Origin: DASQBT01 sp963746955
GTDB taxonomy: Bacteria; Pseudomonadota; Gammaproteobacteria; Burkholderiales; Thiobacillaceae
Length of the DNA: 64,000 bases
Reading direction: 5' to 3'
Assembly: GCA_963746955.1 (NCBI GenBank)
Contig: CAVVDR010000013.1
Span: forward strand, 1 to 64,000
Shown: piece by piece, positions 52,265 to 60,435 of the stretch
Position numbering within the stretch: position 1 is the stretch's first letter
Layout: the number at the start of each line of letters is the position of its first letter
The notes under the pieces: generated by a model
The model's database searches: none
The model's input: the letters and a program-made list of their open reading frames with translations, nothing else
Told to the model about the DNA's origin: nothing
Translations under genes and position numbers: made by a program

Positions 52265-52468
52265 CCGATGCCCGCACAGGATCACGCGCGCCACGGAATG
52301 GCATGAAACAAAACGAGGCCCTCATGAACAGAAAGGTCCCTGCCACGCCTTGTTTCCAAGCGGGGGCTGTTCGACAGTCCGGGGGGATTGCTCCGATGAT
52401 CCGGCGGCAAGGTGTGTCCCCCGCCATCGCTGTTCGGGAGACCGGTCCATGAAAAGCCTGTATCCGTT

Positions 52469-54127
52469 ATGAGCGACATCTTTGTCAGCTACGCCAGCGA
52501 GGACCGCGAACGCGCCGGTACGCTTGCGCATGCCCTGGAAGCACGCGGCTGGTCGGTGTGGTGGGACCGTGAAATCCCTTTGGGCCGCTCCTATGACGAG
52601 GTCATCGAGCAGGCGCTCAATGGCGCACGCTGCATGCTGGTGCTGTGGACCGCCGCTTCGGCTGCATCGGAATGGGTCCGCAGCGAGGCGTCCGAGGGCA
52701 AACGGCGCGGCATACTGGTGCCGGTGTTTCTGGATGAAGTCGAAGCGCCGCTCGCCTTCCGCCTGTTGAACGGTGCGCAACTGTGGAACTGGAAACCCGA
52801 TGAGCCCAACGCCGAGTTTGATCGCCTGACCCAGCGGGTGGCGGAGATTCTTGCCCAGTCTCCGGCAAGCGCGGGTGAACGGCCCACCGCCCCGCCTCAA
52901 CCCAAAGCGACGGAGATGCGTGGCGGCTATGCCCCGCAAGCGATGCGTACGCAGTGGAAACCGTCGTGGGTGGTCGGGGGCGGCCTCGGAATGGCGGTCC
53001 TGTTGTTGATCGCCGGCTACCTCTGGTTTCGGCCCGCACCTTCTCCCCCGCAGATCACCTCCGCGGCACCGGCGCAGGGATCATCCGCGCCGGCGAATCC
53101 GGCCGTCCCAGGGCCCGCTGCCACCGGCCCGGGCAACGAATTCTCCGGTCTGGAGGAAGCGCTCAAGCCGCTAACCCAGGGCCTGGGCAATGCAGGCAGT
53201 CTGGCCCTGCGGGCGTTCAAGATTCCTGCCCTGGCCCTGGACATTGCCTACGTGGGAAGGGAGCAATCCCAGGCCACCGGAGGGACGCTCCCGACCGGCG
53301 CCGTGGTCTGGGCAGTATCGGAAGGGGCTGCCCAGCAGGCAGGCATGCAGGTCTTCGACGTCATTACCGCCATCGACGGGCAGGCAATTCGAAACGACAG
53401 CGACTTGCGCCGCCTTATTGGCGAAATGGGGCCGGGCAGGCACAAGCTGCGCATTCTGCGCAAGGGCGCCGGCCAGACTCTGGAGGTCAACTGCCCTGGC
53501 TGCGAGCCCGGCCATAAAGCCGCGCTGGCAACCAAGCCCAAGCCGCAACCCCCCTCCAAACTGGCTGCGATACAGCCCACTGCATCTCCAAGCCCGGCGC
53601 CCGAATCAACCGCCAGGCCAGAAAGCGTTGCTCCGCCGGTCAAGGTGGCAGTGGCGCCCCAGCGCCCAACCGTTGTCCTTGCTGCGCTGGGTCTGCCCAT
53701 CCCGCGCAGGTTCTGGAGCGGCGAAAGCAGCGCCAGCTATTCGCGCAAGATGCAGAGCCTGTTGCAAAGAGCCAGCCGCGACATTCTGCATGTGGCGCCC
53801 AAGTCCATTGACATTTCGCAAGCCGAATTCAATGCCTGGTGGAATGAATCGCGCGACCACGCGCGCAGCAACGCGCGCTGCGCTGAAGCCGATGCGCCCA
53901 GGGCGCTGCTGACGGCCAAAATGGAAACCCCGCCGGCCTTCTCCTCAATTGAGAGCGCCTACTGGCCCGAGCTGCAACTGAGGCTCTGGATTTGCAGCAG
54001 GCAGACGGGCTACCGCCAGGTGAAGGTGCTAACGCCGAACCGCGATGACGAATGGCCATTTTCAATCGAACTCGGTGCTGAAACCGAGCGTTTCCTCCGC
54101 GAGCACCGGGCGGATATTTCGGACTGA
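52469..54127 (+). CDS. TIR-transmembrane-PDZ protein
   Basis: This 552-residue protein begins with a TIR domain (about 1-130: DIFVSYASEDRERA, RGWSVWWDREIPLG, and a Glu at 73 in SEWVRSEAS at the place of the NADase Glu). A single membrane helix (about 167-187) follows, then a Pro/Ala-rich linker, a PDZ domain (about 255-342: GAVVWAVSEGAAQQAGMQVFDVITAIDG) and a C-terminal unknown region. TIR is therefore cytoplasmic and PDZ periplasmic. ATG 52469 begins the conserved first strand. It lies about 200 bases after the lipoprotein gene, so its membership of the same transcript is uncertain. The mix could sense envelope state and act inside the cell. Confidence 0.85.
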   Translation: MSDIFVSYASEDRERAGTLAHALEARGWSVWWDREIPLGRSYDEVIEQALNGARCMLVLWTAASAASEWVRSEASEGKRRGILVPVFLDEVEAPLAFRLLNGAQLWNWKPDEPNAEFDRLTQRVAEILAQSPASAGERPTAPPQPKATEMRGGYAPQAMRTQWKPSWVVGGGLGMAVLLLIAGYLWFRPAPSPPQITSAAPAQGSSAPANPAVPGPAATGPGNEFSGLEEALKPLTQGLGNAGSLALRAFKIPALALDIAYVGREQSQATGGTLPTGAVVWAVSEGAAQQAGMQVFDVITAIDGQAIRNDSDLRRLIGEMGPGRHKLRILRKGAGQTLEVNCPGCEPGHKAALATKPKPQPPSKLAAIQPTASPSPAPESTARPESVAPPVKVAVAPQRPTVVLAALGLPIPRRFWSGESSASYSRKMQSLLQRASRDILHVAPKSIDISQAEFNAWWNESRDHARSNARCAEADAPRALLTAKMETPPAFSSIESAYWPELQLRLWICSRQTGYRQVKVLTPNRDDEWPFSIELGAETERFLREHRADISD

Positions 54128-54232
54128 GAATGAGCTGGGGCAGGCATATTCGAACCTGGCCTGTTTGATTATTCGTGGGAAAACCTCACAACCTGGACAG
54201 CTTCATTCGCATGGCTGGCACTCCATCAGCGT

Positions 54233-55726
54233 CTATTCCTCGTCGCTTGGCGCATTTGGTGAGAACGCTTTGCCTTGAGTTATGTTGAGACCGTCTCGAT
54301 ACAACATGGGAACTTTGAAGGAATCGCCAATTTCTTCCAGAAAACCCAGTTCAAGCAACGGCTTCACGGCGGCCTTGACCTCGTCCTCGTTGATGGCGAG
54401 GAGCGCAGCCAAAGTCGCACTGTTGTGCTCTGCCTTACTATCACGAAAACGTTCGATCTGTGGCGCAAGCTCTGCCGCCTCTGCCAAGAGCGTGTCGTTC
54501 ACGCGATCTTCGCTGAGCCGTTGAAGTGCCTTTCGAATCGCGTCGGATTCGATAAGTGGCGAACCAGCAGTAAATTCGCGTGGTGCGCGTTCCTCCGCCC
54601 GTTGTTGAGCTTCTTGTGCCTTCTTCGCCAGGTCGACGAGGTTGCGAGGAGGCTTGATCCCGTTGCCATCCCGGATTCTGGACATCATCCAAGCCCAGGT
54701 AAAAGGCTTACGCGCCCCCACGTCCACTTTCGGTGGGAAGAGAAGAGAAAAAACTTCGTCGTCAGACTGGACAATCTGGCCAAACGGTTGCATGAAGTCA
54801 GAGTCTCTCCGGATCCGATTACAGAGGAGCGCTTTCAGGTCCACTTCATCCCACACGATGTCCAGCCGTTTCGCGTTCACATGCGTGAGATTGACGAAAC
54901 CGCCATGGACGACCTTGCGGAACAAATCTTTCCTGACGAAGAGTTTTAGCTTGAGATGGTCAAATTCCAGAAGATCAAGATAGGTTCTCAGCAGGGCTCG
55001 GAGGGCGAGCCGCTCAACTGCGGGGTAACCTTGAAATGCCTCATCCAATCGATCGAGAACAATCCAAACGGTAATCCCAAGGTCGGCTAGGCAAGCATTG
55101 AGTACTTCAAGGGCCTCTTCGTGCTGAATGATCTCCGGGGCGCCAACTGGCCTGTCCTTCTCGCCGAACTCGACCTTTGGGGTCAGCACTGGCATGCCCG
55201 CTTCAGTTACTGAGATGCCGAGTTCTGCACTCTTTGGATTGATGAGACGAGTTACAAGATTGATAAGCTTTGAAAAAATAGTCTGCGCTGAATCGTCCGC
55301 CGATCGAAGGCCGATCTTTGTGAGTATGTCGTTCAGCTCCATGAGGCGCTCAGTATCAGGTTCTCCGACAATCTCAAGTAGCCAGTTTCCAACAAGTGAA
55401 AGTAGGTAGCTCTTCCAGATTGTTGTGTACTGGCCTTCGTCCAACTGAGGGACTTGTCCGAGACGCTGGAAGACAGGATTCCCAGCGGGGTTGAAAGCAG
55501 GCAGTATTTCGACCTGAGCGAGTTCTGGAAACTCTCGATAGCGATCGCGTAGCACCCGATAAAGAGCGGTCTTTCCGGTGCCCTTATCCCCCGCGACGAT
55601 GTCTACATCCCCCTTGACGACCGCACGAAAAGTCTGGGTCTCGACGAAATAGCTCTTTAATTCAGCATCGAACTCCGCAACGGAGTTACCGAGGTCGAGC
55701 TGACCGAGAAGTTCCTTAACGAGCAT
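54233..55726 (-). CDS. Sll1717-type P-loop ATPase
   Basis: This 497-residue protein has a Walker A motif in VAGDKGTGKTALYRVL (about 45-60) and a Walker B-like strand VWIVLDRLDEAF. The arrangement, starting NSVAEFDAELKSYFVETQTF, fits the Sll1717 family of P-loop ATPases. The C-terminus has a helical winged part (LAALLAINEDEVKAAVKPLLELGFLEE). These ATPases are often found near defence genes, but the function is unknown. I chose ATG 55724-55726 because AGGGG lies just upstream; an ATG five codons earlier lacks a ribosome site. It converges with the TIR gene. Confidence 0.75.
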   Translation of the reverse strand: MLVKELLGQLDLGNSVAEFDAELKSYFVETQTFRAVVKGDVDIVAGDKGTGKTALYRVLRDRYREFPELAQVEILPAFNPAGNPVFQRLGQVPQLDEGQYTTIWKSYLLSLVGNWLLEIVGEPDTERLMELNDILTKIGLRSADDSAQTIFSKLINLVTRLINPKSAELGISVTEAGMPVLTPKVEFGEKDRPVGAPEIIQHEEALEVLNACLADLGITVWIVLDRLDEAFQGYPAVERLALRALLRTYLDLLEFDHLKLKLFVRKDLFRKVVHGGFVNLTHVNAKRLDIVWDEVDLKALLCNRIRRDSDFMQPFGQIVQSDDEVFSLLFPPKVDVGARKPFTWAWMMSRIRDGNGIKPPRNLVDLAKKAQEAQQRAEERAPREFTAGSPLIESDAIRKALQRLSEDRVNDTLLAEAAELAPQIERFRDSKAEHNSATLAALLAINEDEVKAAVKPLLELGFLEEIGDSFKVPMLYRDGLNITQGKAFSPNAPSDEE

Positions 55727-55817
55727 TGATACCCCTAGCATTATGGTGAGACGTCGAACGCACGTTGTAAGCGGATTTTTGATTTCTGTCTAGTTGGACA
55801 GAGCGTAGAAAAAGGTC

Positions 55818-55854
55818 ATCAGACGCATCCTAGACGTCTAAAATCAGACGTGCC
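55818..55854. promoter_or_regulatory. AGACG repeats upstream of the P-loop ATPase gene
   Basis: Within about 36 bases AGACG occurs three times, once inside the perfect palindrome AGACGTCT (55832-55839). The array lies about 100 bases upstream of the ATPase start and could be an operator. The binding protein is unknown. Confidence 0.35.
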
Positions 55855-55882
55855 AAGCTCGACATCTTCATGGCGCTCCGGC

Positions 55883-57436
55883 TCACTGCCCAGCGAGACG
55901 CGCAAGAACTTCCTCCACTGACGTGGCTGCGACGACCGAACTTGCTTCCTCATCCGTGAGCGGCTCCTGGCTCTTCAACTGCTGCTCAAGCACCGCGAGG
56001 TCCGCTTCCGAGGCATCCGCGCCTGCCGCGCTTCGCTTCTTTACCCGCAGCTTCAATTCTTCGGGAGGCAAAGAAAAATCCAGAATATGAAAAGGAACGC
56101 GACACGCGACTGCCACATGGTGCATCAGCTCGCGCTGCCAGCGCGCAATGAAGGTGGCATCGACCAGGACCGTCCAGCCCGCGTGCAGGAGTCGTTCGGC
56201 GAGATAGGCCAGATGGCCGTAGGTGCGGCGGGAGAAATCGCGGCCGTAGATGCCCTTCTCCACCCCGACGCCGGTGCGCGCGAGCGCGTCCAGTCCGGCC
56301 AGGCGCTTGCGCTCCACGTCCGAACGCAGGCAGATGGCGCCCAGAGGCTCGAGCACGCCGTGGCTGAACGTGGTCTTGCCAGAGCCGGACAAGCCGTGGG
56401 TGATGAGCAGTCTGGCCTGACGCGGCCGGGTGAGCTCATCAGCCAGGCGCAGATAGGCCAACCCCATCTGCTCTTCCCTGCGTGCGTCATCCGTTGCCTG
56501 GGCGGGCTGGCAAGCGCGGATGCACGCGACCTTGGCGCGCACCATCGCGCGGTACACGGCGTAATAGCGCAGCACGGTAAGACCCGCATAATCGCCGGTG
56601 CGTTGGAGATAACGATTGAGGAACCGGACCGCGAGGTCTTGATGGCCGCGTTGCAGGAGATCCATGTAGCAGAAGGCCAACTCGGACATGACATCGATCC
56701 AGCGCAAATCGGGGTTGAATTCGAGGCAGTCGAAAATCAGCAGTTCATCATCGCGCCAGACCATGTTGCCAAGGTGAAGATCCCCGTGGCACTCGCGCAC
56801 GAAACCCTGCGCGCGACGCTGCTCGAATTCGAGCGCAAGCCTTGCATGTTCCGCGGTGCTCCAGTGGCGTAGCGACTCGAGCAAGGTCTGGCCTTCCCGG
56901 TCTGCAATGCGGGAGGCAAGCTGGACAAAGTTTTGTTCCTGCGGCGCCCAGATCGATTGAGCATTTCCCCAGGGTGAATCCGGCGGCGCAGCCCCGGCCT
57001 TGGCGTGAAACTCGGCAAGCGCGACCGCGATGGCATCGACGTGTCGGGCCGTCAACTGACCCGTGTCATCCAGCCGGTCGAGGGTGGCGTCTGGTTCGAA
57101 CTGACGCATCTTCACGGCATAGTCGAGTATCGGGCCGTCTCCATTGATGCGGGGAGCCGCAGGGCTGCCGCAAATGGCCACCACATCGAGATAGTCCTTG
57201 GGCGCCAGACGGCGGTTGAGGCGCAATTCCTCCGTGCAGTAGAAATGCCGTTGCTCCAGGGTACTGAAATCGAGGAAGCCGAGGTTGAGGGGCTTTTTGA
57301 TTTTGTAGGCATAGGCGCCGGTCAGCAGCAGGTGGGAGATATGTGTCTCCAGATGCCGAATCCGAACCACAGCATGATCGTAGCAGCCCGGGGCCAGCAG
57401 TGCTTGCACAAGTTGATACTGGGTGTCGGCGGGCAT
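55883..57436 (-). CDS. aminoglycoside-phosphotransferase-like/AAA kinase fusion
   Basis: This 517-residue protein has an APH-like kinase half (about 1-315) and a P-loop kinase half (about 330-517). The first shows HGDLHLGNMVW and FDCLEFNPDLRWIDVMSELAF, the catalytic and metal loops of the fold. The second shows Walker A in THGLSGSGKTTFSHGVL, then LRSDVERKRLAG and VLVDATFIARWQR, like zeta-toxin and gluconate-kinase type enzymes. This two-domain family is widespread and of unknown substrate. The start is ATG 57434-57436; longer versions would run into the upstream gene. Confidence 0.85.
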   Translation of the reverse strand: MPADTQYQLVQALLAPGCYDHAVVRIRHLETHISHLLLTGAYAYKIKKPLNLGFLDFSTLEQRHFYCTEELRLNRRLAPKDYLDVVAICGSPAAPRINGDGPILDYAVKMRQFEPDATLDRLDDTGQLTARHVDAIAVALAEFHAKAGAAPPDSPWGNAQSIWAPQEQNFVQLASRIADREGQTLLESLRHWSTAEHARLALEFEQRRAQGFVRECHGDLHLGNMVWRDDELLIFDCLEFNPDLRWIDVMSELAFCYMDLLQRGHQDLAVRFLNRYLQRTGDYAGLTVLRYYAVYRAMVRAKVACIRACQPAQATDDARREEQMGLAYLRLADELTRPRQARLLITHGLSGSGKTTFSHGVLEPLGAICLRSDVERKRLAGLDALARTGVGVEKGIYGRDFSRRTYGHLAYLAERLLHAGWTVLVDATFIARWQRELMHHVAVACRVPFHILDFSLPPEELKLRVKKRSAAGADASEADLAVLEQQLKSQEPLTDEEASSVVAATSVEEVLARLAGQ

Positions 57437-57467
57437 GCCGGCGTCCGCAATCTTCTTGGCGGACTCC

Positions 57468-58001
57468 TCAGTTGGCACAATAATCCAGTGGCCAACGGGC
57501 CCCAAGATAGCGCAATACCGGGTTCTGGAACGCGATGGAGTAGTGACGCCACACGGCGTCGCTCTGGTCAAATTTGTTCAGCTTCTTTGCCTGCACGTTG
57601 AGGGTCTGCAAGGGCAGGCCCAGTTCGCGGTAAGCCTCAATCTGTTGGGCGGCGGCGGGGTCGTCCCGATAAAACAGCCACTCGCCGACAAACTTGCCCT
57701 GCATGGCGCTCAACTGCCGGGCCAGATCTTCTTCCACCGCAATGGCTCCGTCCAGCTCCGGCTCGCTGGTACTGTAATCATATTTCCAACCACCACGGAG
57801 ATCCATACCATCGGTGGCATAGTAAACGGTCTCGCCGACGGAAAAGAATCCTTTCAGCAGGAAAAAGGCACTCGCAGTCTGATAGCCGCGGCTGCCCGCA
57901 TACCAGCCGAACACATCGTCGCCGCTTTCCGCATACACGATAGCGCACAGCAGGCCTGCGCCACGTGGCGCGTAAGCAATAAAGGTTTGCAGGTTGTGCA
58001 T
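57468..58001 (-). CDS. hypothetical protein
   Basis: This 177-residue protein is soluble with no signal or membrane segment. Visible stretches include MHNLQTFIAYAPRGAGLLCAI, YAGSRGYQTASAFFLLKGFF and a late VWRHYSIAFQNPVLRYLG. I do not recognise a family. ATG 57999-58001 is one base after the stop of the small frame upstream (TGAAATG), so the two are probably coupled. A GGAG lies about nine bases before the ATG. Confidence 0.6.
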   Translation of the reverse strand: MHNLQTFIAYAPRGAGLLCAIVYAESGDDVFGWYAGSRGYQTASAFFLLKGFFSVGETVYYATDGMDLRGGWKYDYSTSEPELDGAIAVEEDLARQLSAMQGKFVGEWLFYRDDPAAAQQIEAYRELGLPLQTLNVQAKKLNKFDQSDAVWRHYSIAFQNPVLRYLGARWPLDYCAN

Positions 58002-58002
58002 T

Positions 58003-58206
58003 TCAGTTCGCTCCGCCTTCACCCCGATGACGCAGGCTGATTCGTTTGGCCCGCAGGATTTCACTGCGCCCGTCTTCCAGGAAAGGCATTCCGTCGCTTG
58101 TCTGCAACTGGCGCATCACGTTGCACCCAACCCGCACAAAATGGAACGGTTCCAGACTCCGCGTATTCTCACGGATTTGATTTTCTGGAACGTCGAAATG
58201 CTCCAC
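58003..58206 (-). CDS. possible small protein coupled to the downstream gene
   Basis: The frame gives about 67 residues from GTG 58204-58206, with EHFDVPENQIRENTRSLEPFHF and ending SLRHRGEGGAN. It stays open for 16 codons upstream without an ATG. Its stop is one base from the next start codon, which supports real translation. No family is recognised, and the start is uncertain. Confidence 0.4.
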   Translation of the reverse strand: MEHFDVPENQIRENTRSLEPFHFVRVGCNVMRQLQTSDGMPFLEDGRSEILRAKRISLRHRGEGGAN

Positions 58207-58795
58207 CCCGCGGAAGGTGATTCGGGAAGGTATTTGCGTGATGACTCCTGGAATCTAATTAGATCCAAAAATAGCAGTTCGTTCACCGCAGGGCCACAGA
58301 CGGTTGAAAGTGAACGGGCCAAGCGCCGTTAAATAGATTTCCTGCCTCTGAACTCCTCCCGAACGCCGTGGAGAGGAAGTCCGGACAGCCTTCCTTCCCG
58401 GCGAACATATTGCAGAACATGAAGTTGGTCAGGGTCAGGGATGTTGTACGTAAGTCCACGCCAAAGATCTTCTTATCCTTGCGGCCACAACAAGTCCACG
58501 AACTTGCATTTGCATGGGCTTTGTCTCAGCAGACGCACGCCACCGGCTGCTGAAGAGGAGCCCAGGTCACTGTATGGGATCATAAGGGATTCCATTATTA
58601 TATTGATAACACATCGAAATCTTGCCTTGCTTTTTGGGCATCTTGTGATACAAAAAGTTGAGGACGGATGACCCGCTTTTGGCTTCGAGCGGACATAGGT
58701 CATTCGTCTCTCTATTTCGTCATGAAGCTAAGGCCGAAAAATCCAGCGCGGCCCTGACGCGTGGGTTGAACCGGCCACTTTCTTTGGAGGACAGC
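58207..58795. other. long intergenic region
   Basis: About 590 bases lie between the small minus-strand frame and the DUF2934 gene. I find no gene that convinces. The stretch around 58580-58670 is AT-rich and probably holds the promoter for the DUF2934 and PAS genes. GAGAGGAAGTCCGGACAG near 58371 recalls RNase P RNA but is not part of one (see rejected items). Confidence 0.35.
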
Positions 58796-59005
58796 ATGGC
58801 AAGAAGCAGCGCGCAAAAGAAGATAGTCTCCCCGGAACCCGAAGCACCTTCCGTGGATAAGACAGCGGGAATGCATGAGCGCATCGCGGCGCGTGCCTAC
58901 CTAAAGGCCGAGGCACGTGGATTTATTCCCGGGCAGGAAATCAACGACTGGCTGGAGGCCGAACAGGAAATCAATGGCGCCGGACGTATTGGCCGCAAGC
59001 GCTGA
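58796..59005 (+). CDS. DUF2934 domain protein
   Basis: This 69-residue basic protein contains the DUF2934 pattern: HERIAARAYLKAEARGFIPGQEINDWLEAEQEI. The family is small, has no known function and is common in proteobacteria. GGAGG lies at 58786-58790, five bases before the ATG, so the start is sure. It is followed 29 bases later by a PAS protein gene on the same strand. Confidence 0.85.
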   Translation: MARSSAQKKIVSPEPEAPSVDKTAGMHERIAARAYLKAEARGFIPGQEINDWLEAEQEINGAGRIGRKR

Positions 59006-59034
59006 CTTCGATTCAACCCGCTCGTGAAAGATCA

Positions 59035-59430
59035 ATGAACATGCGCACTGCCGGCGCGGCCCCCCTCGTCGCCGATGTTCGCCCTGATGCGAGCGGAACA
59101 GCCGAAGCGGCAACCATTTTTCTGAATGAACAGGGCCTGATTCAAGACTGCAACTCCACCTGTGAGCAGGTGTTTGGCTACCCGAGAACGGCACTGCTGG
59201 GCCGCCATATTTCGCTGTTGGTGCCGAAACTGAAACACACTGAACTGGTTAAGCAGAGCAAGATCAACCCTCGCCTCGCCTACCTTTGCCACTGCGCGAT
59301 TCCGTTCAGGACCAGGCGGCGCGACGGGGGCAGTTTTGCCAGCCAGTTGTTCATCCATCGGCTGGACGGCGCAAAACCCGGCGTGCGGATGATTATTCGC
59401 GGCGTTGAGGATATGGATCTATCGTCTTGA
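59035..59430 (+). CDS. single PAS domain protein
   Basis: This 131-residue protein is little more than one PAS domain: EAATIFLNEQGLIQDCNSTCEQVFGYPRTALLGRHISLLVP, then FRTRRRDGGSFASQLFIHRL. It has no output domain, so it may signal by binding a partner. A second in-frame ATG lies at codon 3. It probably shares a promoter with the DUF2934 gene. Confidence 0.8.
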   Translation: MNMRTAGAAPLVADVRPDASGTAEAATIFLNEQGLIQDCNSTCEQVFGYPRTALLGRHISLLVPKLKHTELVKQSKINPRLAYLCHCAIPFRTRRRDGGSFASQLFIHRLDGAKPGVRMIIRGVEDMDLSS

Positions 59431-59465
59431 TTTCCGATGGGTCGAAAGGGCCAAGAGGGCGGCGA

Positions 59466-60365
59466 TCATGCTCCCGTCCCTTCATCCGGGGCGTCTTCGA
59501 TATGGCCGGAAAACAGGCTGCCGGCGATGATCAGGGCCGCACCTATCCATTCCTTCAGGCTCAGGGCTTCGTCGGCCAGAAAATAACTGGATACCGCAGC
59601 CACGACCAGTTCGAACAGAAAGATAATGATCGCCTGGTTGGCCGGCGCATGGGAGAGCCCATACTGCACCGCATAGGTCATAGCGGCAATCAACAGCCCC
59701 ACGCCCAGCAACATTAGCCAGGTAATCGACGTTGCGCTGGTCGCAAACGCCCATTGGCCAGGCTCAATTGCCAGGGCAAGGAGGGCGACCAGAGTCACGC
59801 CAACCCAGACTGCCACTGATTTCGCGCCCAGGGACACTATGCTGGCCTTGCGCGTCAGCACATTGGCCAAGGCAAAAGTCATCCCCGCGGACAGCGCCAG
59901 CCATTCCGCGTGATTGGCCGGCAAGGGGAAGCCCCCTTGAGGCGGCCAAAGCATGATCATTGCGCCGGAAAGCGACAAGGCCATGACGCCATAACCCCAA
60001 CGGTTGAGCTGTTCCTGCAGCAACAGACGGGCAAACACCACGGTCCACAAGGGAGCCAGGTAAAACAACAGCAGTACTCGCAGGATTTCTCCTTCCAGTA
60101 CCGCGAGCACGTAAGACATGTTGGTCCAACCCGCAGCCAGGCCGATCCCCAGCAGCAGCCTCCAGTAGGGCCGAGCGGCTTTGATATCCCGCAGGTGAAA
60201 CCAGGCGAAAATCAGCAGAGGAATGGCGTAGGAAAACAGCGAGGAGATCTCGCCAGACACGCCCTGTTGCTGCAGCAGGCGGTAGGGGTACCAGATAATG
60301 CCCCACATGCTCGCGCCAAACAGCAGGCAGGTGACAACGAGAGCGCTGAGTCGAGTCGGGTTCAT
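59466..60365 (-). CDS. EamA-family (DMT) transporter
   Basis: This 299-residue membrane protein has ten predicted helices in two EamA repeats. Recognisable pieces are FLFELVVAAVSSYFLADEALSLKEWIGAALIIAGSLF in the last part and LYLAPLWTVVFARLLLQEQLNRWGYGVMALSLSGAMIML in the first repeat. Such proteins export metabolites or amino acids. The start is MNPTRLSALVVTC at ATG 60363-60365. It diverges from dapC with about 70 bases between them. Confidence 0.92.
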   Translation of the reverse strand: MNPTRLSALVVTCLLFGASMWGIIWYPYRLLQQQGVSGEISSLFSYAIPLLIFAWFHLRDIKAARPYWRLLLGIGLAAGWTNMSYVLAVLEGEILRVLLLFYLAPLWTVVFARLLLQEQLNRWGYGVMALSLSGAMIMLWPPQGGFPLPANHAEWLALSAGMTFALANVLTRKASIVSLGAKSVAVWVGVTLVALLALAIEPGQWAFATSATSITWLMLLGVGLLIAAMTYAVQYGLSHAPANQAIIIFLFELVVAAVSSYFLADEALSLKEWIGAALIIAGSLFSGHIEDAPDEGTGA

Positions 60366-60435
60366 CGTGGCAAGGCTTTATAATGGCAGCTTTGATTGAC
60401 TGGCCCGATCATAGCAAGGCCGCCCTCTATCCCCT

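Noticed and set aside
58371..58388. GAGAGGAAGTCCGGACAG resembles the RNase P RNA signature
   Set aside because: No downstream partner helix or the 3' conserved block of RNase P RNA is seen within 400 bases.
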